From NCBI GenBank assembly GCA_900548875.1, contig URMA01000045.1, positions 1 through 22,649 of the forward strand: 22,649 nt of DNA. The letters are read 5' to 3'. Source of the stretch: an uncultured Porphyromonadaceae bacterium. Lineage in GTDB: Bacteria > Bacteroidota > Bacteroidia > Bacteroidales > Muribaculaceae. This document shows positions 8,585 through 16,737 of this stretch, in pieces. The stretch's first letter is position 1. Each line of letters begins with the position of its first letter. The notes beneath the pieces are model-generated. The model did not search any database. It had not been told where the DNA came from and worked only from the letters and a program-made list of their open reading frames with translations. The position numbers and the translations under genes are program-made.

Positions 8585-8719
8585 TATATTTTTATGGTAA
8601 ATCGGTGGTTTTCGTTTTGGTTTTATGTGCTAAAAATGAAGATGCAAAAGATAAATATGTTAAAATATGTATTGTTGTGTGTTGTTTAAATAAATCGTGA
8701 AATTTTATATAAAATGAGT

Positions 8720-8749
8720 TTTGATTTTAAGAATTCTTTCTTAAATTTG
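8720..8749 (+). promoter_or_regulatory. Bacteroides-type promoter for rprX-rprY
   Basis: TTTG (8720-8723) and TAAATTTG (8742-8749) are separated by 18 bp, in an AT-rich stretch. Transcription would start around 8755 and leave a leader of about 70 nt before the ATG at 8826. Confidence 0.7.
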
Positions 8750-8770
8750 CAAAGACTATCACGGACGGTC

Positions 8771-8796
8771 GGACGTCATAGTGGCGTTGGACGTCA
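8771..8796 (+). repeat. Paired GGACGTCA elements in the rprX leader
   Basis: GGACGTCA occurs at 8771-8778 and again at 8789-8796, 18 bp apart start to start. Each contains the palindrome GACGTC, so the two copies can also pair in RNA as a 6-bp stem with a 12-nt loop. They lie between the promoter and the start codon. A binding site (possibly for RprY itself) or an RNA hairpin are both possible; neither is demonstrated. Confidence 0.45.
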
Positions 8797-8825
8797 ATTT
8801 GTTAGGTTTAGAAAATGTTGACACG

Positions 8826-10301
8826 ATGAAAAAATCGACAATTTGGATTCTTACGATAGTAATGGCGCTGACCTTTGTCGGCTTGCTCTATGTGCAGATC
8901 ATGTATATGGAGGAGATGATAAAGATGCGCGAGCAACATTTCTCGGAAGGAGTGAAGCGCAGTTTGTATGCGCTGTCGACGGCTCTGGAACAGAACGAGA
9001 CGAAAAAATATCTGGAAGAGGACCTGATGTTGGTCGATCCGACGCTTTTTGCCTCTTCCGACCCGTTGGGGCTGGATAAGAAGGGCAAGTACGGACTGGA
9101 GAACGATTATAAGTTGTCAAAGCCCAAACAGGAGGACATGTCGGACAAGTTCGGCGAATTTCAGGAGGCGCTCAAGGGGCAGTATCTCTATCAGAAGGGA
9201 TTACTCAACGAGGTGATTCTGACAATTCTGAACCAGTCGAGCACACGGCCCATCACGGAACGGGCGGATTCGGCTATCGTGAAGACCTATTTGCGTACGG
9301 AGCTGGACAACAACGGCATCAATCTTCCGTTCGAGTATGCCATTATAGACCGCCACGGCCGTATGGTGTACGAGTCGGAAAACTATGATTCGTCGGCCAA
9401 AAAGGAGGAAATCTTTACGCAGACGTTGTTCCCGAATGACCCGGAGTCGCGCCGGCATTACATGAATGTGTATTTTCCCGACAAGGACAAGTTCATATTC
9501 TCGTCGGTGACGTTCATGATTCCGGCTTTTGCCTTTACGGTGATTCTGTTGCTGATATTCCTGTTGACTATTATCATGGCATTCCGCCAGAAGAAACTGT
9601 CGGAAATGAAGAACGACTTTATCAACAACATGACGCACGAGTTCAAGACGCCTATCTCCACGATTTCGCTGGCGGCACAGATGCTTAACGACGATTCCGT
9701 GAGAAAGAGTCCGAACATGATGCAGCATATTTCCACTGTCATCAACGATGAAACGAAACGTCTTCGTTTCCAGGTGGAAAAGGTATTGCAGATGTCGATG
9801 TTCGACCGTCAGAAGGCTACGCTCAAGTTGCAGGAAGTGGATGCCAACTCGGTCATTTATAACATTGTCAACACCTTTAAGCTGAAAGTGGAGAAATACG
9901 GTGGATGCATCAACGCATCGCTGGATGCGGACGACCCGATTGTCAATGTGGATGAAATGCACTTTACGAACGTGATATTCAATCTGCTCGACAATGCCGT
10001 GAAGTACCGTCGGGAGGATACCCCGCTGGAACTTAATGTGAAAACCCGGAATTTGCCGAACGGGCGTATTGAAATATCCATTCAGGACAATGGTATTGGC
10101 ATGAAGAAAGACGATTTGAAAAAAATATTTGAAAAGTTTTACCGCGTTTCCACCGGAAACCGTCATGATGTCAAGGGTTTTGGATTGGGATTGGCCTATG
10201 TCCACAAGATGATTACGGAACTGAAAGGGGATATCCGTGTGGAAAGTGAGTTGAACAAGGGTTCGAAATTTATCATTACATTACCAATAATAAACAGTTA
10301 G
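8826..10301 (+). CDS. rprX: Sensor histidine kinase, RprX type
   Basis: Membrane-bound sensor of a two-component system, 491 residues from the ATG at 8826. Two membrane helices (about residues 5-25 and 230-253) flank a periplasmic sensor domain of roughly 200 residues. The cytoplasmic kinase core then follows in order: the H-box MTHEFKTP with His271, the N-box NLLDNAVKY (386-394), the G1 box DNGIG (421-425), the F-box FEKFYR (435-440) and the G2 box GFGLGL (451-456). All catalytic boxes are intact. A frame starting at 8781 would add 15 residues before the natural MKKSTIWIL membrane start and is rejected. The rprY gene follows 4 bp after the stop. The name rests on overall resemblance to Bacteroides fragilis RprX and on the highly recognisable partner; the stimulus is unknown. 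Confidence 0.88.
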   Translation: MKKSTIWILTIVMALTFVGLLYVQIMYMEEMIKMREQHFSEGVKRSLYALSTALEQNETKKYLEEDLMLVDPTLFASSDPLGLDKKGKYGLENDYKLSKPKQEDMSDKFGEFQEALKGQYLYQKGLLNEVILTILNQSSTRPITERADSAIVKTYLRTELDNNGINLPFEYAIIDRHGRMVYESENYDSSAKKEEIFTQTLFPNDPESRRHYMNVYFPDKDKFIFSSVTFMIPAFAFTVILLLIFLLTIIMAFRQKKLSEMKNDFINNMTHEFKTPISTISLAAQMLNDDSVRKSPNMMQHISTVINDETKRLRFQVEKVLQMSMFDRQKATLKLQEVDANSVIYNIVNTFKLKVEKYGGCINASLDADDPIVNVDEMHFTNVIFNLLDNAVKYRREDTPLELNVKTRNLPNGRIEISIQDNGIGMKKDDLKKIFEKFYRVSTGNRHDVKGFGLGLAYVHKMITELKGDIRVESELNKGSKFIITLPIINS

Positions 10302-10305
10302 TATT

Positions 10306-11016
10306 ATGGAAGAAAGATTGCGTATTTTGTTATGTGAAGATGATGAAAATCTCGGTATGTTATTGAGAGAATATCTTCAGGCGAAAGGTTTTAACGCAGA
10401 TTTGTTTCCTGACGGCGAAGCCGGCTACAAGGCATTTTTGAAAGGCAAGTATGATTTGTGCGTTTTCGATGTCATGATGCCGAAAAAGGACGGATTCGCG
10501 CTGGCTCAGGAAGTACGTACCGTGAACAGCGAGGTGCCTATTATTTTCTTGACGGCCAAGTCGTTGAAAGAAGATATCCTGGAAGGTTTCAAATTGGGTG
10601 CCGACGACTATATCACCAAGCCGTTCAGCATGGAAGAGCTCGTTTTCAGAATTGAAGCTATCCTGCGCCGTGTGAAAGGCAAGAAGGGCAAGGAGATTAC
10701 AATGTATAAGATTGGCAAGTTTACATTCGATACTCAGAAGCAAGTGCTGATGTTTGAAGACAAGATTACAAAACTGACGACGAAGGAATCGGAATTGCTC
10801 AGCTTGTTGTGCGCACATGTGAACGAAATTCTCGAACGTAACTTTGCGTTGAAGACGATATGGATTGACGACAACTATTTCAATGCTCGAAGCATGGATG
10901 TGTATATCACAAAGTTGCGTAAGCATTTGAAGGATGATCCGTCGATTGAGATTATCAATATCCATGGCAAGGGCTACAAGCTTATTGCTCCGGATGTGGA
11001 AGTGAAAGCAAAATAA
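10306..11016 (+). CDS. rprY: OmpR-family response regulator, RprY type
   Basis: A 236-residue DNA-binding response regulator. The receiver domain covers residues 5-120, with acidic pocket E11-D12-D13, phospho-acceptor D55 (in FDVMMPK), switch Thr83 and Lys105 (ITKPFSMEEL). The C-terminal winged-helix domain (about 135-230) contains TTKESELLSLLCAHVNEIL, the recognition-helix region YFNARSMDVYITKLRKHL and the terminal wing IINIHGKGYKL. This closely resembles RprY of Bacteroides fragilis and Porphyromonas gingivalis as I remember them. It forms a tight operon with rprX, with a 4-bp gap. RprY has been linked to oxidative-stress and metabolic regulation in P. gingivalis, where it is an orphan; here its kinase is present. 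Confidence 0.92.
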   Translation: MEERLRILLCEDDENLGMLLREYLQAKGFNADLFPDGEAGYKAFLKGKYDLCVFDVMMPKKDGFALAQEVRTVNSEVPIIFLTAKSLKEDILEGFKLGADDYITKPFSMEELVFRIEAILRRVKGKKGKEITMYKIGKFTFDTQKQVLMFEDKITKLTTKESELLSLLCAHVNEILERNFALKTIWIDDNYFNARSMDVYITKLRKHLKDDPSIEIINIHGKGYKLIAPDVEVKAK

Positions 11017-11036
11017 TATTCACTGTTGAAGGTATG

Positions 11037-11077
11037 AAAAAGCGGTGTGTCTGGTCAGGTCCGGCATGCCGCTTTTT
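11037..11077 (+). terminator. Rho-independent terminator after rprY
   Basis: AAAA-AGCGG (11037-11045) pairs with CCGCT-TTTT (11069-11077). The stem can be continued by several G-U and Watson-Crick pairs (TGTGT against GCATG). A T-run follows, starting about 20 bp after the rprY stop codon. Confidence 0.8.
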
Positions 11078-11157
11078 GGTTTTTCTCGCTTTGGACACGG
11101 GAAACTCGCCGAAAAGAAAGAATTCACGTTGTAGTCGGCTGAAAATTAGAAAAATGT

Positions 11158-11188
11158 TTTGATATACCGGGCGGTTGTCCTATCTTTG
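11158..11188 (+). promoter_or_regulatory. Bacteroides-type promoter for the plsC-like/Omp85 unit
   Basis: TTTG (11158-11161) and TATCTTTG (11181-11188) are separated by 19 bp. Transcription would begin near 11195, giving a leader of about 100 nt. The leader is GC-rich and holds GCGCTGTC twice (11218-11225 and 11264-11271). Confidence 0.75.
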
Positions 11189-11295
11189 TATATTGTGAAA
11201 AAATGAGGCATCTCACGGCGCTGTCTGTTTGTTGGCCGTGTCGCCGGTCATTGCGGTGCGAGTGCGCTGTCAGAAGGTATTAATGAAATAATTGC

Positions 11296-12036
11296 ATGTG
11301 CGATATGAAAGTTTTATTGCGTGTTTATCAGTGGGTGATAGCAATGCCAATATTGTTGGTTGTGACCATATTGACGGCATTGATTACCATCTTTGGAAGT
11401 ATGTTGGGAATGAGCCGTTCGTGGGGATATTATCCGGCTCACTTTTGGGCGAAACTTTGGTGTATCCTCATGTTTGTGAAAGTGGAGGTGAGAGGCCGCG
11501 AGAATATCGACAAGCGGACTTCCTATGTGTTCGTTGCCAATCATCAGGGGGCATACGACATCTTTCTGGTGTATGGCTATCTGAACCACAACTTCAAGTG
11601 GATGATGAAGAAAAGTCTTGAAAAAATTCCTTTTGTGGGCTATGCCTGCAAGATTTCAAAACATATCATGGTGGACCGTGCCAACACGGCGTCTTTGCCC
11701 GAAACCCTGGCGAAGGCCAAGGAAGTGCTGAGCGACGGGATGTCGCTGGTCGTTTTCCCGGAAGGCTCACGTACGCCCGACGGAAAGATGCACTCGTTCA
11801 AACGCGGTGCCTTTATGTTGGCTGGTGAATTCGGTCTGCCTATTGTGCCTCTTACCATCGACGGTTCGTTTGCCGTGTTGAGCAAGAGTGCGAAAAATAT
11901 TAATCCCGGAAAAATAATCCTTACGATTCACAAACCGATTGTTCATGAAATGGACAAGGTGAAGAACAAGGAATATATGGAGCAGATCATGTCCCGCAGC
12001 TATGAGGCGATACAGAGTGCTCTGCCGGAAAAATAA
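11296..12036 (+). CDS. 1-acyl-sn-glycerol-3-phosphate acyltransferase (PlsC/LPLAT family)
   Basis: Membrane-associated acyltransferase that adds a second acyl chain to lysophosphatidate or a related lysophospholipid. The protein has 246 residues. One or two membrane segments at about 10-38 anchor it. The catalytic motif HxxxxD is NHQGAYD with His83 and Asp88. Motif II is KSLEKIPFVG (106-115), motif III FPEGSRTPDG (154-163) and motif IV VPLTIDG (184-190), all in the order and spacing of the family. The start could be the fourth codon (ATG at 11305, MKVLLRVYQ), which would fit the usual homologous N-terminus. It is followed 9 bp later by a POTRA-less Omp85 gene, and both are probably on one transcript. 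The exact acceptor cannot be told from sequence; bacteria often carry several paralogues. Confidence 0.9.
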   Translation: MCDMKVLLRVYQWVIAMPILLVVTILTALITIFGSMLGMSRSWGYYPAHFWAKLWCILMFVKVEVRGRENIDKRTSYVFVANHQGAYDIFLVYGYLNHNFKWMMKKSLEKIPFVGYACKISKHIMVDRANTASLPETLAKAKEVLSDGMSLVVFPEGSRTPDGKMHSFKRGAFMLAGEFGLPIVPLTIDGSFAVLSKSAKNINPGKIILTIHKPIVHEMDKVKNKEYMEQIMSRSYEAIQSALPEK

Positions 12037-12045
12037 AATAAGTGT

Positions 12046-13287
12046 ATGAACAAAATATCAGTTGCTTGTTGGGTTGCTGTCTGTGCTGCGGCTGTCGCTG
12101 CCATGCCTGTAAATGCAGAGGATGGCGGGCAGGTTGAACAGGCAGATTCTTTAAAGTTGGAAGTGTTGGCCGACAGTGTGTCGCCGGTAGCTGACACTGT
12201 AGCGGTGGCAAGCGATTCGGTGGCTGTCAAGAAAAGCTTTTTCAGAAAAATAGCCGATTATTTCGCTACTTCCAACCAGTATGATCCGACAAAAAAAATG
12301 GATTTCGGCATTATAGCCGGCCCTCATTACAGTTCGACGGTCGGTTTCGGTCTGGGCATTGTCGCTTCCGGACTTTATTCGCTGGACAAGAGCGACCCTA
12401 CGCTGCCGTTGTCCAACCTGTCGCTTTTCGGCGACGTCACCACTACGGGTTTCCTCATGATCGGTGTCCGTGGCAACAATGTGTTTGCCCATAAGAAATA
12501 TCGTTTGGATTATGGCGTATATGTATATACGTTTCCGTCCAATTTCTGGGGTATCGGTTACGAAAACGGTTCAAACGATGAGAACAAGACGTCCTATTCG
12601 CGGTTGAAGTTTGAGGCAAAGCCCCGCTTCCTGTTCCGTCTGTATGACAATCTGTTTTTGGGACCGATGCTGAATTTCCAATATGTCAACAATTCGAAGT
12701 TCAGCGACCATGGATTGACTCTTTTGGACGGTCAGGACTTGAAATTCAATGCGCAGGGTGCAGGAGTTTCGCTGATGTACGATTCCCGCGACGTGATTGT
12801 CAATGCCACCCGCGGTTGGTTTGTGCAGTTGGACCAGATGTTTTACCCGTCGTTTTTGGGTAACAACCACGAATATTTTTACACCGACTTGACTGTTTCG
12901 ACCTATCACAAGGCTTGGAAAGGAGCGGTTATTGCAGGTGAATATCATTCGCTGTTCAACTATAAGGATGTGCCTTGGCCGATGATGGCGCTTGTCGGCG
13001 GACCGAACCGTATGCGCGGTTACTATGAAGGGCGCTATCGTGACCGCAACATTATGGAAGCTCAGATAGAGCTTCGTCAGCATCTTTGGAAACGCCACGG
13101 CATGGTGGTGTGGTTTGGTGCTGCCAATGTCTTTCCGGAGTTCGACCGGATCAAGTTCCGCCAGACATTGCTGAACGGAGGTGTCGGCTATCGCTGGGCT
13201 TTCAAGCAGAATGTGAATGTCCGTCTGGATTTGGGCTTGACAAAGCATGGCGTAGGCTTTCTGTTCAATATCAACGAAGCATTTTGA
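12046..13287 (+). CDS. Outer-membrane beta-barrel of the BamA/TamA (Omp85) family without POTRA domains
   Basis: A 413-residue exported barrel. A signal peptide covers residues 1-24 (cleavage after VNA). A short linker rich in V, A, D and S follows (about 25-62), then about 330 residues of alternating aromatic/hydrophobic strands, ending in Phe (NINEAF) as outer-membrane barrels do. GGPNRMRGYYEGRYRDRN at about 317-334 corresponds to the lumen loop carrying the conserved VRGF/Y motif of the Omp85 superfamily (here MRGY). There is no room for POTRA domains, unlike BamA (five) or TamA (three). Such short D15-type barrels occur fused to patatin-like lipases or standing alone in Bacteroidota. Placement 9 bp after an acyltransferase suggests a lipid-related role, but this is inference. 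Confidence 0.85.
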   Translation: MNKISVACWVAVCAAAVAAMPVNAEDGGQVEQADSLKLEVLADSVSPVADTVAVASDSVAVKKSFFRKIADYFATSNQYDPTKKMDFGIIAGPHYSSTVGFGLGIVASGLYSLDKSDPTLPLSNLSLFGDVTTTGFLMIGVRGNNVFAHKKYRLDYGVYVYTFPSNFWGIGYENGSNDENKTSYSRLKFEAKPRFLFRLYDNLFLGPMLNFQYVNNSKFSDHGLTLLDGQDLKFNAQGAGVSLMYDSRDVIVNATRGWFVQLDQMFYPSFLGNNHEYFYTDLTVSTYHKAWKGAVIAGEYHSLFNYKDVPWPMMALVGGPNRMRGYYEGRYRDRNIMEAQIELRQHLWKRHGMVVWFGAANVFPEFDRIKFRQTLLNGGVGYRWAFKQNVNVRLDLGLTKHGVGFLFNINEAF

Positions 13288-13327
13288 TAAATTGGCACAA
13301 ACGCATAGCTAATTGAATTAAAATCGT

Positions 13328-13335
13328 TAATTTTG
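13328..13335 (+). promoter_or_regulatory. Possible -7 element for lptF-like/ribBA
   Basis: TAATTTTG followed by CA matches TAnnTTTG, in the 73-bp gap after the Omp85 gene and about 25 bp before the permease ATG. No TTTG is present at the proper distance upstream. The permease may therefore have its own start or simply be read through from the plsC promoter. Confidence 0.4.
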
Positions 13336-13360
13336 CAGACGTTTCAAAAAAAGTGGACAT

Positions 13361-15268
13361 ATGCTAAGAATTAAAAGGCTATATTTGTTTATGTTGCAAG
13401 GGTTTGTTCCCTTGTTCATGATGACATTCTGTATATGCCTTTTTATTGTCATGATGCAGTTTCTCTGGCGCTTTATCGATGATTTGGTCGGTAAGGGGTT
13501 GGAGACAAGCGTGATAGCTGAATTGTTCTTTTATGCGGCACTGACGATGGTTCCGATGGCCTTGCCGTTGGCCATCTTGTTGGCGTCACTCATGCTGTTC
13601 GGAAATCTGGGCGAACGATTTGAACTGACGGCCATGAAGGCGTCGGGCGTGTCGTTGATTAAGGTGATGAGTCCGCTGATTGTGCTGCTGGTGTTTATTG
13701 CCGTCGGAGCATTCTTTTTCCAGAACAATGTATTGCCGAAGGCGCAGGTAAAGATGTGGACGCTTCTCTATTCCATGCGCCAGAAGTCGCCGGAACTGGA
13801 TATTCCGGAAGGGGTGTTCTATGACCAAATTACCGGCTACAACTTGTTTGTCCAGCAAAAGAACCGGGAGACGGGCGTTCTCTACGACTTGATGATTTAC
13901 GATATGTCGTCAGGATTCAACAATGCGAGCATTATTCTGGCCGATTCCGGAAAACTGAGCTTTTCTCAGGACAAGCGGCATTTGTTTCTGCGCCTGTGGC
14001 AGGGTGAATCGTTTGAAAATCTGAAGGACCAGCAGGTGTCCCGTACGGGTGTGCCGTATCGCCGTGAGTCGTTTTCACTGAAGGAAATACTGATTCCGTT
14101 CGATGCGAATTTCAACCGCATGGACGACAGCAACATGCGTAACCAGTATATTGGTAAAAACATAAGGGAACTGCAACAGACCATCGACTCCGTAAATCTT
14201 CGCATCGACAGCGTGGGCAATGTTTATGGCCGTCAGTTGCAGGAGATAAATTATGTGGGAATCGTACCCTACGAGGGCAAGATGGTGGGCGGAAAATACA
14301 CGCAGGTCAAGAATCATCCTGTGGCGGCAGCTTCCATAAAATTTAATGTGGATTCGGTGTTTGCCGGAAAATCCCTGCGCGAAAAGCAGCGTTATGTGTC
14401 GTCGGCTTTGGAACGTGCCCGCCAGACGAAAAACGAGTATGAGTTCAAAAGTTTTACGATCAGCGACGACAAACGGACCATACGCCGCCACCAGATAGAA
14501 ATGCAGAAAAAATTCACGCTATCCATTGCCTGCCTGATATTTTTCTTTATCGGGGCTCCGCTGGGTGCCATTATCCGGAAAGGCGGTATCGGTATGCCGA
14601 TTGTGATTTCTGTGTTCCTGTTTATTTTCTATTATATTATTGATACGGCCGGCTATAAAATGGCACGTGAAGGCCGTGTGGAAGTGTGGGAAGGAATGTG
14701 GGCAAGTACGGTAGTGCTTTTGCCGTTGGGCATCTTTCTTACGTATAAGGCTGTCAACGACTCCGATGTATTTAAAATTGAGGTCTATACCGATTTCTTC
14801 AAGCGTCTGTTTGGCCGCAGCATGTTGCGGAAAGTGGAACTGAAGGAAGTTATTATGGACGATGTTGACAAGCAGGAAGCAGTCCGCCGGCTGGAGGAAC
14901 TGGATGCCTCTTGTAACGAGTTCTTGCAGCATTACAGAAAGCCTCAGCCGTATCATGTGTATTGGCGGAAAGGCTATGACAGCAAATGGCTGCATGAGAT
15001 TTCAGCCAAATTGGAAGCTACGGTGGATTATCTGTCTAACTCCGACAGTCAGCTCGTTATCAACAAGCTGATGGATTTCCCCGTTTTGCGCTCGCTTTGG
15101 CTGTACCACCCTGCGAACAATTCGACTGTCGGAAATGTTATGATGATAGTGTTCCCGATAGGGCTTGTCGGCTACTTTATAGGGTTACGTGTTCAGCGAG
15201 GACTGAAGCACGACCTTCAGACGGTGTCTGCCGTTAGCCGGGAACTCATTACATTGATTCAAAAATAA
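13361..15268 (+). CDS. LptF/LptG (YjgP/YjgQ) family permease, enlarged
   Basis: Inner-membrane subunit type that, with LptB and LptC, pulls lipopolysaccharide from the inner membrane toward the outer membrane. Three N-terminal membrane helices (about 12-36, 52-80, 102-122) enclose the conserved ERFELTAMKASGVSL segment (85-99), which matches the coupling region contacting the ATPase. A periplasmic jelly-roll of about 250 residues follows, then three helices (about 385-403, 409-427, 441-460). Unlike the approximately 360-residue E. coli proteins, this one has 635 residues. The extra C-terminal part has a charged soluble stretch (470-585) and a seventh predicted helix (about 589-610). The long form occurs in Bacteroidota. 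ribBA starts 10 bp later. Whether it acts as LptF or LptG cannot be told. Confidence 0.88.
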   Translation: MLRIKRLYLFMLQGFVPLFMMTFCICLFIVMMQFLWRFIDDLVGKGLETSVIAELFFYAALTMVPMALPLAILLASLMLFGNLGERFELTAMKASGVSLIKVMSPLIVLLVFIAVGAFFFQNNVLPKAQVKMWTLLYSMRQKSPELDIPEGVFYDQITGYNLFVQQKNRETGVLYDLMIYDMSSGFNNASIILADSGKLSFSQDKRHLFLRLWQGESFENLKDQQVSRTGVPYRRESFSLKEILIPFDANFNRMDDSNMRNQYIGKNIRELQQTIDSVNLRIDSVGNVYGRQLQEINYVGIVPYEGKMVGGKYTQVKNHPVAAASIKFNVDSVFAGKSLREKQRYVSSALERARQTKNEYEFKSFTISDDKRTIRRHQIEMQKKFTLSIACLIFFFIGAPLGAIIRKGGIGMPIVISVFLFIFYYIIDTAGYKMAREGRVEVWEGMWASTVVLLPLGIFLTYKAVNDSDVFKIEVYTDFFKRLFGRSMLRKVELKEVIMDDVDKQEAVRRLEELDASCNEFLQHYRKPQPYHVYWRKGYDSKWLHEISAKLEATVDYLSNSDSQLVINKLMDFPVLRSLWLYHPANNSTVGNVMMIVFPIGLVGYFIGLRVQRGLKHDLQTVSAVSRELITLIQK

Positions 15269-15278
15269 TTACATTATT

Positions 15279-16493
15279 ATGGACAAGATACAACTGGACC
15301 GCATCGAAGATGCGATTGAAGATTTCAGAGATGGAAAATTTGTGATTGTCGTGGATGATGAGGACCGTGAGAATGAGGGCGACCTGATCATTGCTGCTGA
15401 AAAAATCACTCCGGAGAAAGTTAATTTCATGTTGAAGAATGCACGTGGTGTGCTGTGTGTGCCTCTTCCTATTTCCCGTTGCCAGGATTTGGAACTGGAC
15501 GTGCAGGTGTCAAGCAACACTTCTATCCTTGGAACTCCGTTTACAATTACGGTCGACAAGCTTGAGGGTTGCACAACGGGCGTTTCAGCCCACGACCGGG
15601 CAGAAACAATCAAGGCCTTGGCCGATCCGAATTCCAAACCTTCTGATTTCGGCCGACCGGGACATATCAATCCGCTGTATGCGCAGGACAAGGGCGTTTT
15701 ACGCCGTGCCGGACATACGGAAGCTACAGTCGACATGGCGCGTCTGGCCGGTTTGAATCCCGTCGGAGCATTGATGGAGATCATGAACGAGGACGGAACT
15801 ATGGCACGTTTGCCGGAATTGCGCAAGATGGCTGACGAACACGGTCTGAAGCTTATTTCCATCAACGACTTGATTGCCTATCGACTGAAAGAGGAGTCCA
15901 TTGTAGAAAAGGGAGAAATGGTAGACATGCCGACAGCATACGGCCATTTCAAACTGATTCCGTTCCGTCAGAAGTCGAATGGGCTTGAACATGTGGCTTT
16001 GGTTAAAGGTGAATGGAAAAAGGATGAGCCTATCTTGGTTCGTGTTCATTCATCCTGTGCTACGGGTGATATCTTCGGTTCCTACCGTTGCGACTGCGGA
16101 CCGCAGCTGCACAAGGCTATGGAAATGATTGAAAAGGAAGGCCGGGGTGTCATTGTTTACCTTAATCAAGAGGGTAGAGGTATCGGCTTGATGAACAAAA
16201 TGAAGGCCTACAAGCTGCAGGAAAACGGTATGGACACGGTGGAGGCTAATTTGTGTCTGGGCTTTAAGGCCGACGAGCGCGACTATGGTGTCGGCGCGAG
16301 CATCCTCCACGAACTGGGTGTTACGAAAATGCGTCTGATGTCCAACAATCCGTTGAAGCGCGTTGGCTTGGAAGGCTATGGTCTGACGATTGTCGAGAAT
16401 GTCCCGGTTGAGATTCAACCGAATAAATACAACCGTTTTTACCTGCATACGAAAAAGGATCGCATGGGCCACGAACTGCATAACGTAGATTGA
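15279..16493 (+). CDS. ribBA: Bifunctional 3,4-dihydroxy-2-butanone 4-phosphate synthase / GTP cyclohydrolase II
   Basis: Makes both riboflavin precursors: the N-terminal RibB domain converts ribulose 5-phosphate to DHBP plus formate, and the C-terminal RibA domain opens GTP. In 404 residues, the RibB half (1 to about 205) shows DDEDRENEGDL (26-36), the loop carrying the acidic metal site, and RAGHTEA (143-149) with the second metal ligand His. The RibA half (about 210-404) shows VRVHSSCATGDIFGS and RCDCG, giving zinc ligands Cys260, Cys271 and Cys273, then NQEGRGIGL and SNNPLKRVGLEGYGL. All catalytic features are intact. It follows the permease by 10 bp and ends just before a strong terminator, so it is the last gene of the unit. 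No FMN riboswitch is visible. Confidence 0.97.
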   Translation: MDKIQLDRIEDAIEDFRDGKFVIVVDDEDRENEGDLIIAAEKITPEKVNFMLKNARGVLCVPLPISRCQDLELDVQVSSNTSILGTPFTITVDKLEGCTTGVSAHDRAETIKALADPNSKPSDFGRPGHINPLYAQDKGVLRRAGHTEATVDMARLAGLNPVGALMEIMNEDGTMARLPELRKMADEHGLKLISINDLIAYRLKEESIVEKGEMVDMPTAYGHFKLIPFRQKSNGLEHVALVKGEWKKDEPILVRVHSSCATGDIFGSYRCDCGPQLHKAMEMIEKEGRGVIVYLNQEGRGIGLMNKMKAYKLQENGMDTVEANLCLGFKADERDYGVGASILHELGVTKMRLMSNNPLKRVGLEGYGLTIVENVPVEIQPNKYNRFYLHTKKDRMGHELHNVD

Positions 16494-16523
16494 TTGAATA
16501 GCTGATATTAAGATTGAGATATG

Positions 16524-16560
16524 AGATGGCGGAATAATTCGAGTTCCGCCATCTTTTTTT
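16524..16560 (+). terminator. Rho-independent terminator after ribBA
   Basis: A perfect 11-bp stem, AGATGGCGGAA (16524-16534) with TTCCGCCATCT (16544-16554), has a 9-nt loop and is followed by a run of T. It ends the plsC-like/ribBA unit. Between it and the opposing terminator at 16677 are about 115 bp in which I see nothing. Confidence 0.95.
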
Positions 16561-16676
16561 GCATTATGGTATTGGGTGTTGTTGCGAAGCGGCTGTGGGT
16601 TAAAAACGGCATTAATAGAAGTTGGTGACAAGTAAACTGTGGCACATGAGTTTGAAATTCATTCTTGTCGGTATAG

Positions 16677-16715
16677 AAAAACGAAGCGGGGCACGCCGAT
16701 TGGCATGTCCCGCTT
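16677..16715 (-). terminator. Rho-independent terminator for the TPR gene
   Basis: On the minus strand AAGCGGG pairs with CCCGCTT; the stem continues with a G-U pair, CA/TG and GCC/GGC around a 4-nt loop. Downstream on the same strand is TTCGTTTTT. It lies 22 bp after the TPR stop codon. Confidence 0.85.
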
Positions 16716-16737
16716 GATGTTATAACCTTGTTGCTGG

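Larger units (their letters stand above)
8476..8825. other. 350-bp divergent control region between tamB and rprX
   Basis: I see no credible gene here. The region holds a tamB -7 element (8577-8584, minus), a GC-rich tamB leader (8476-8570) and an AT-rich central stretch (8585-8750). It also holds the rprX promoter (8720-8749, plus) and a short rprX leader with two GGACGTCA repeats (8771-8796). A 60-codon open frame at 8518-8700 crosses the promoter-like AT-rich stretch and ends in low-complexity sequence, so it is not annotated. Confidence 0.6.

Noticed and set aside
8518..8700. A 60-codon plus-strand frame in the tamB-rprX gap
   Set aside because: It covers the tamB promoter and leader, ends in low-complexity AT-rich codons and shows no motif or neighbour logic.
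9201..10205. A 334-codon open frame on the minus strand
   Set aside because: Antisense to rprX, whose H, N, G1, F and G2 boxes are intact; the minus frame shows only His/Arg/Ile-rich shadow sequence.
15200..15278. An FMN riboswitch in front of ribBA
   Set aside because: Only 10 bp separate ribBA from the permease and no RFN-type conserved segments are visible in the upstream sequence.
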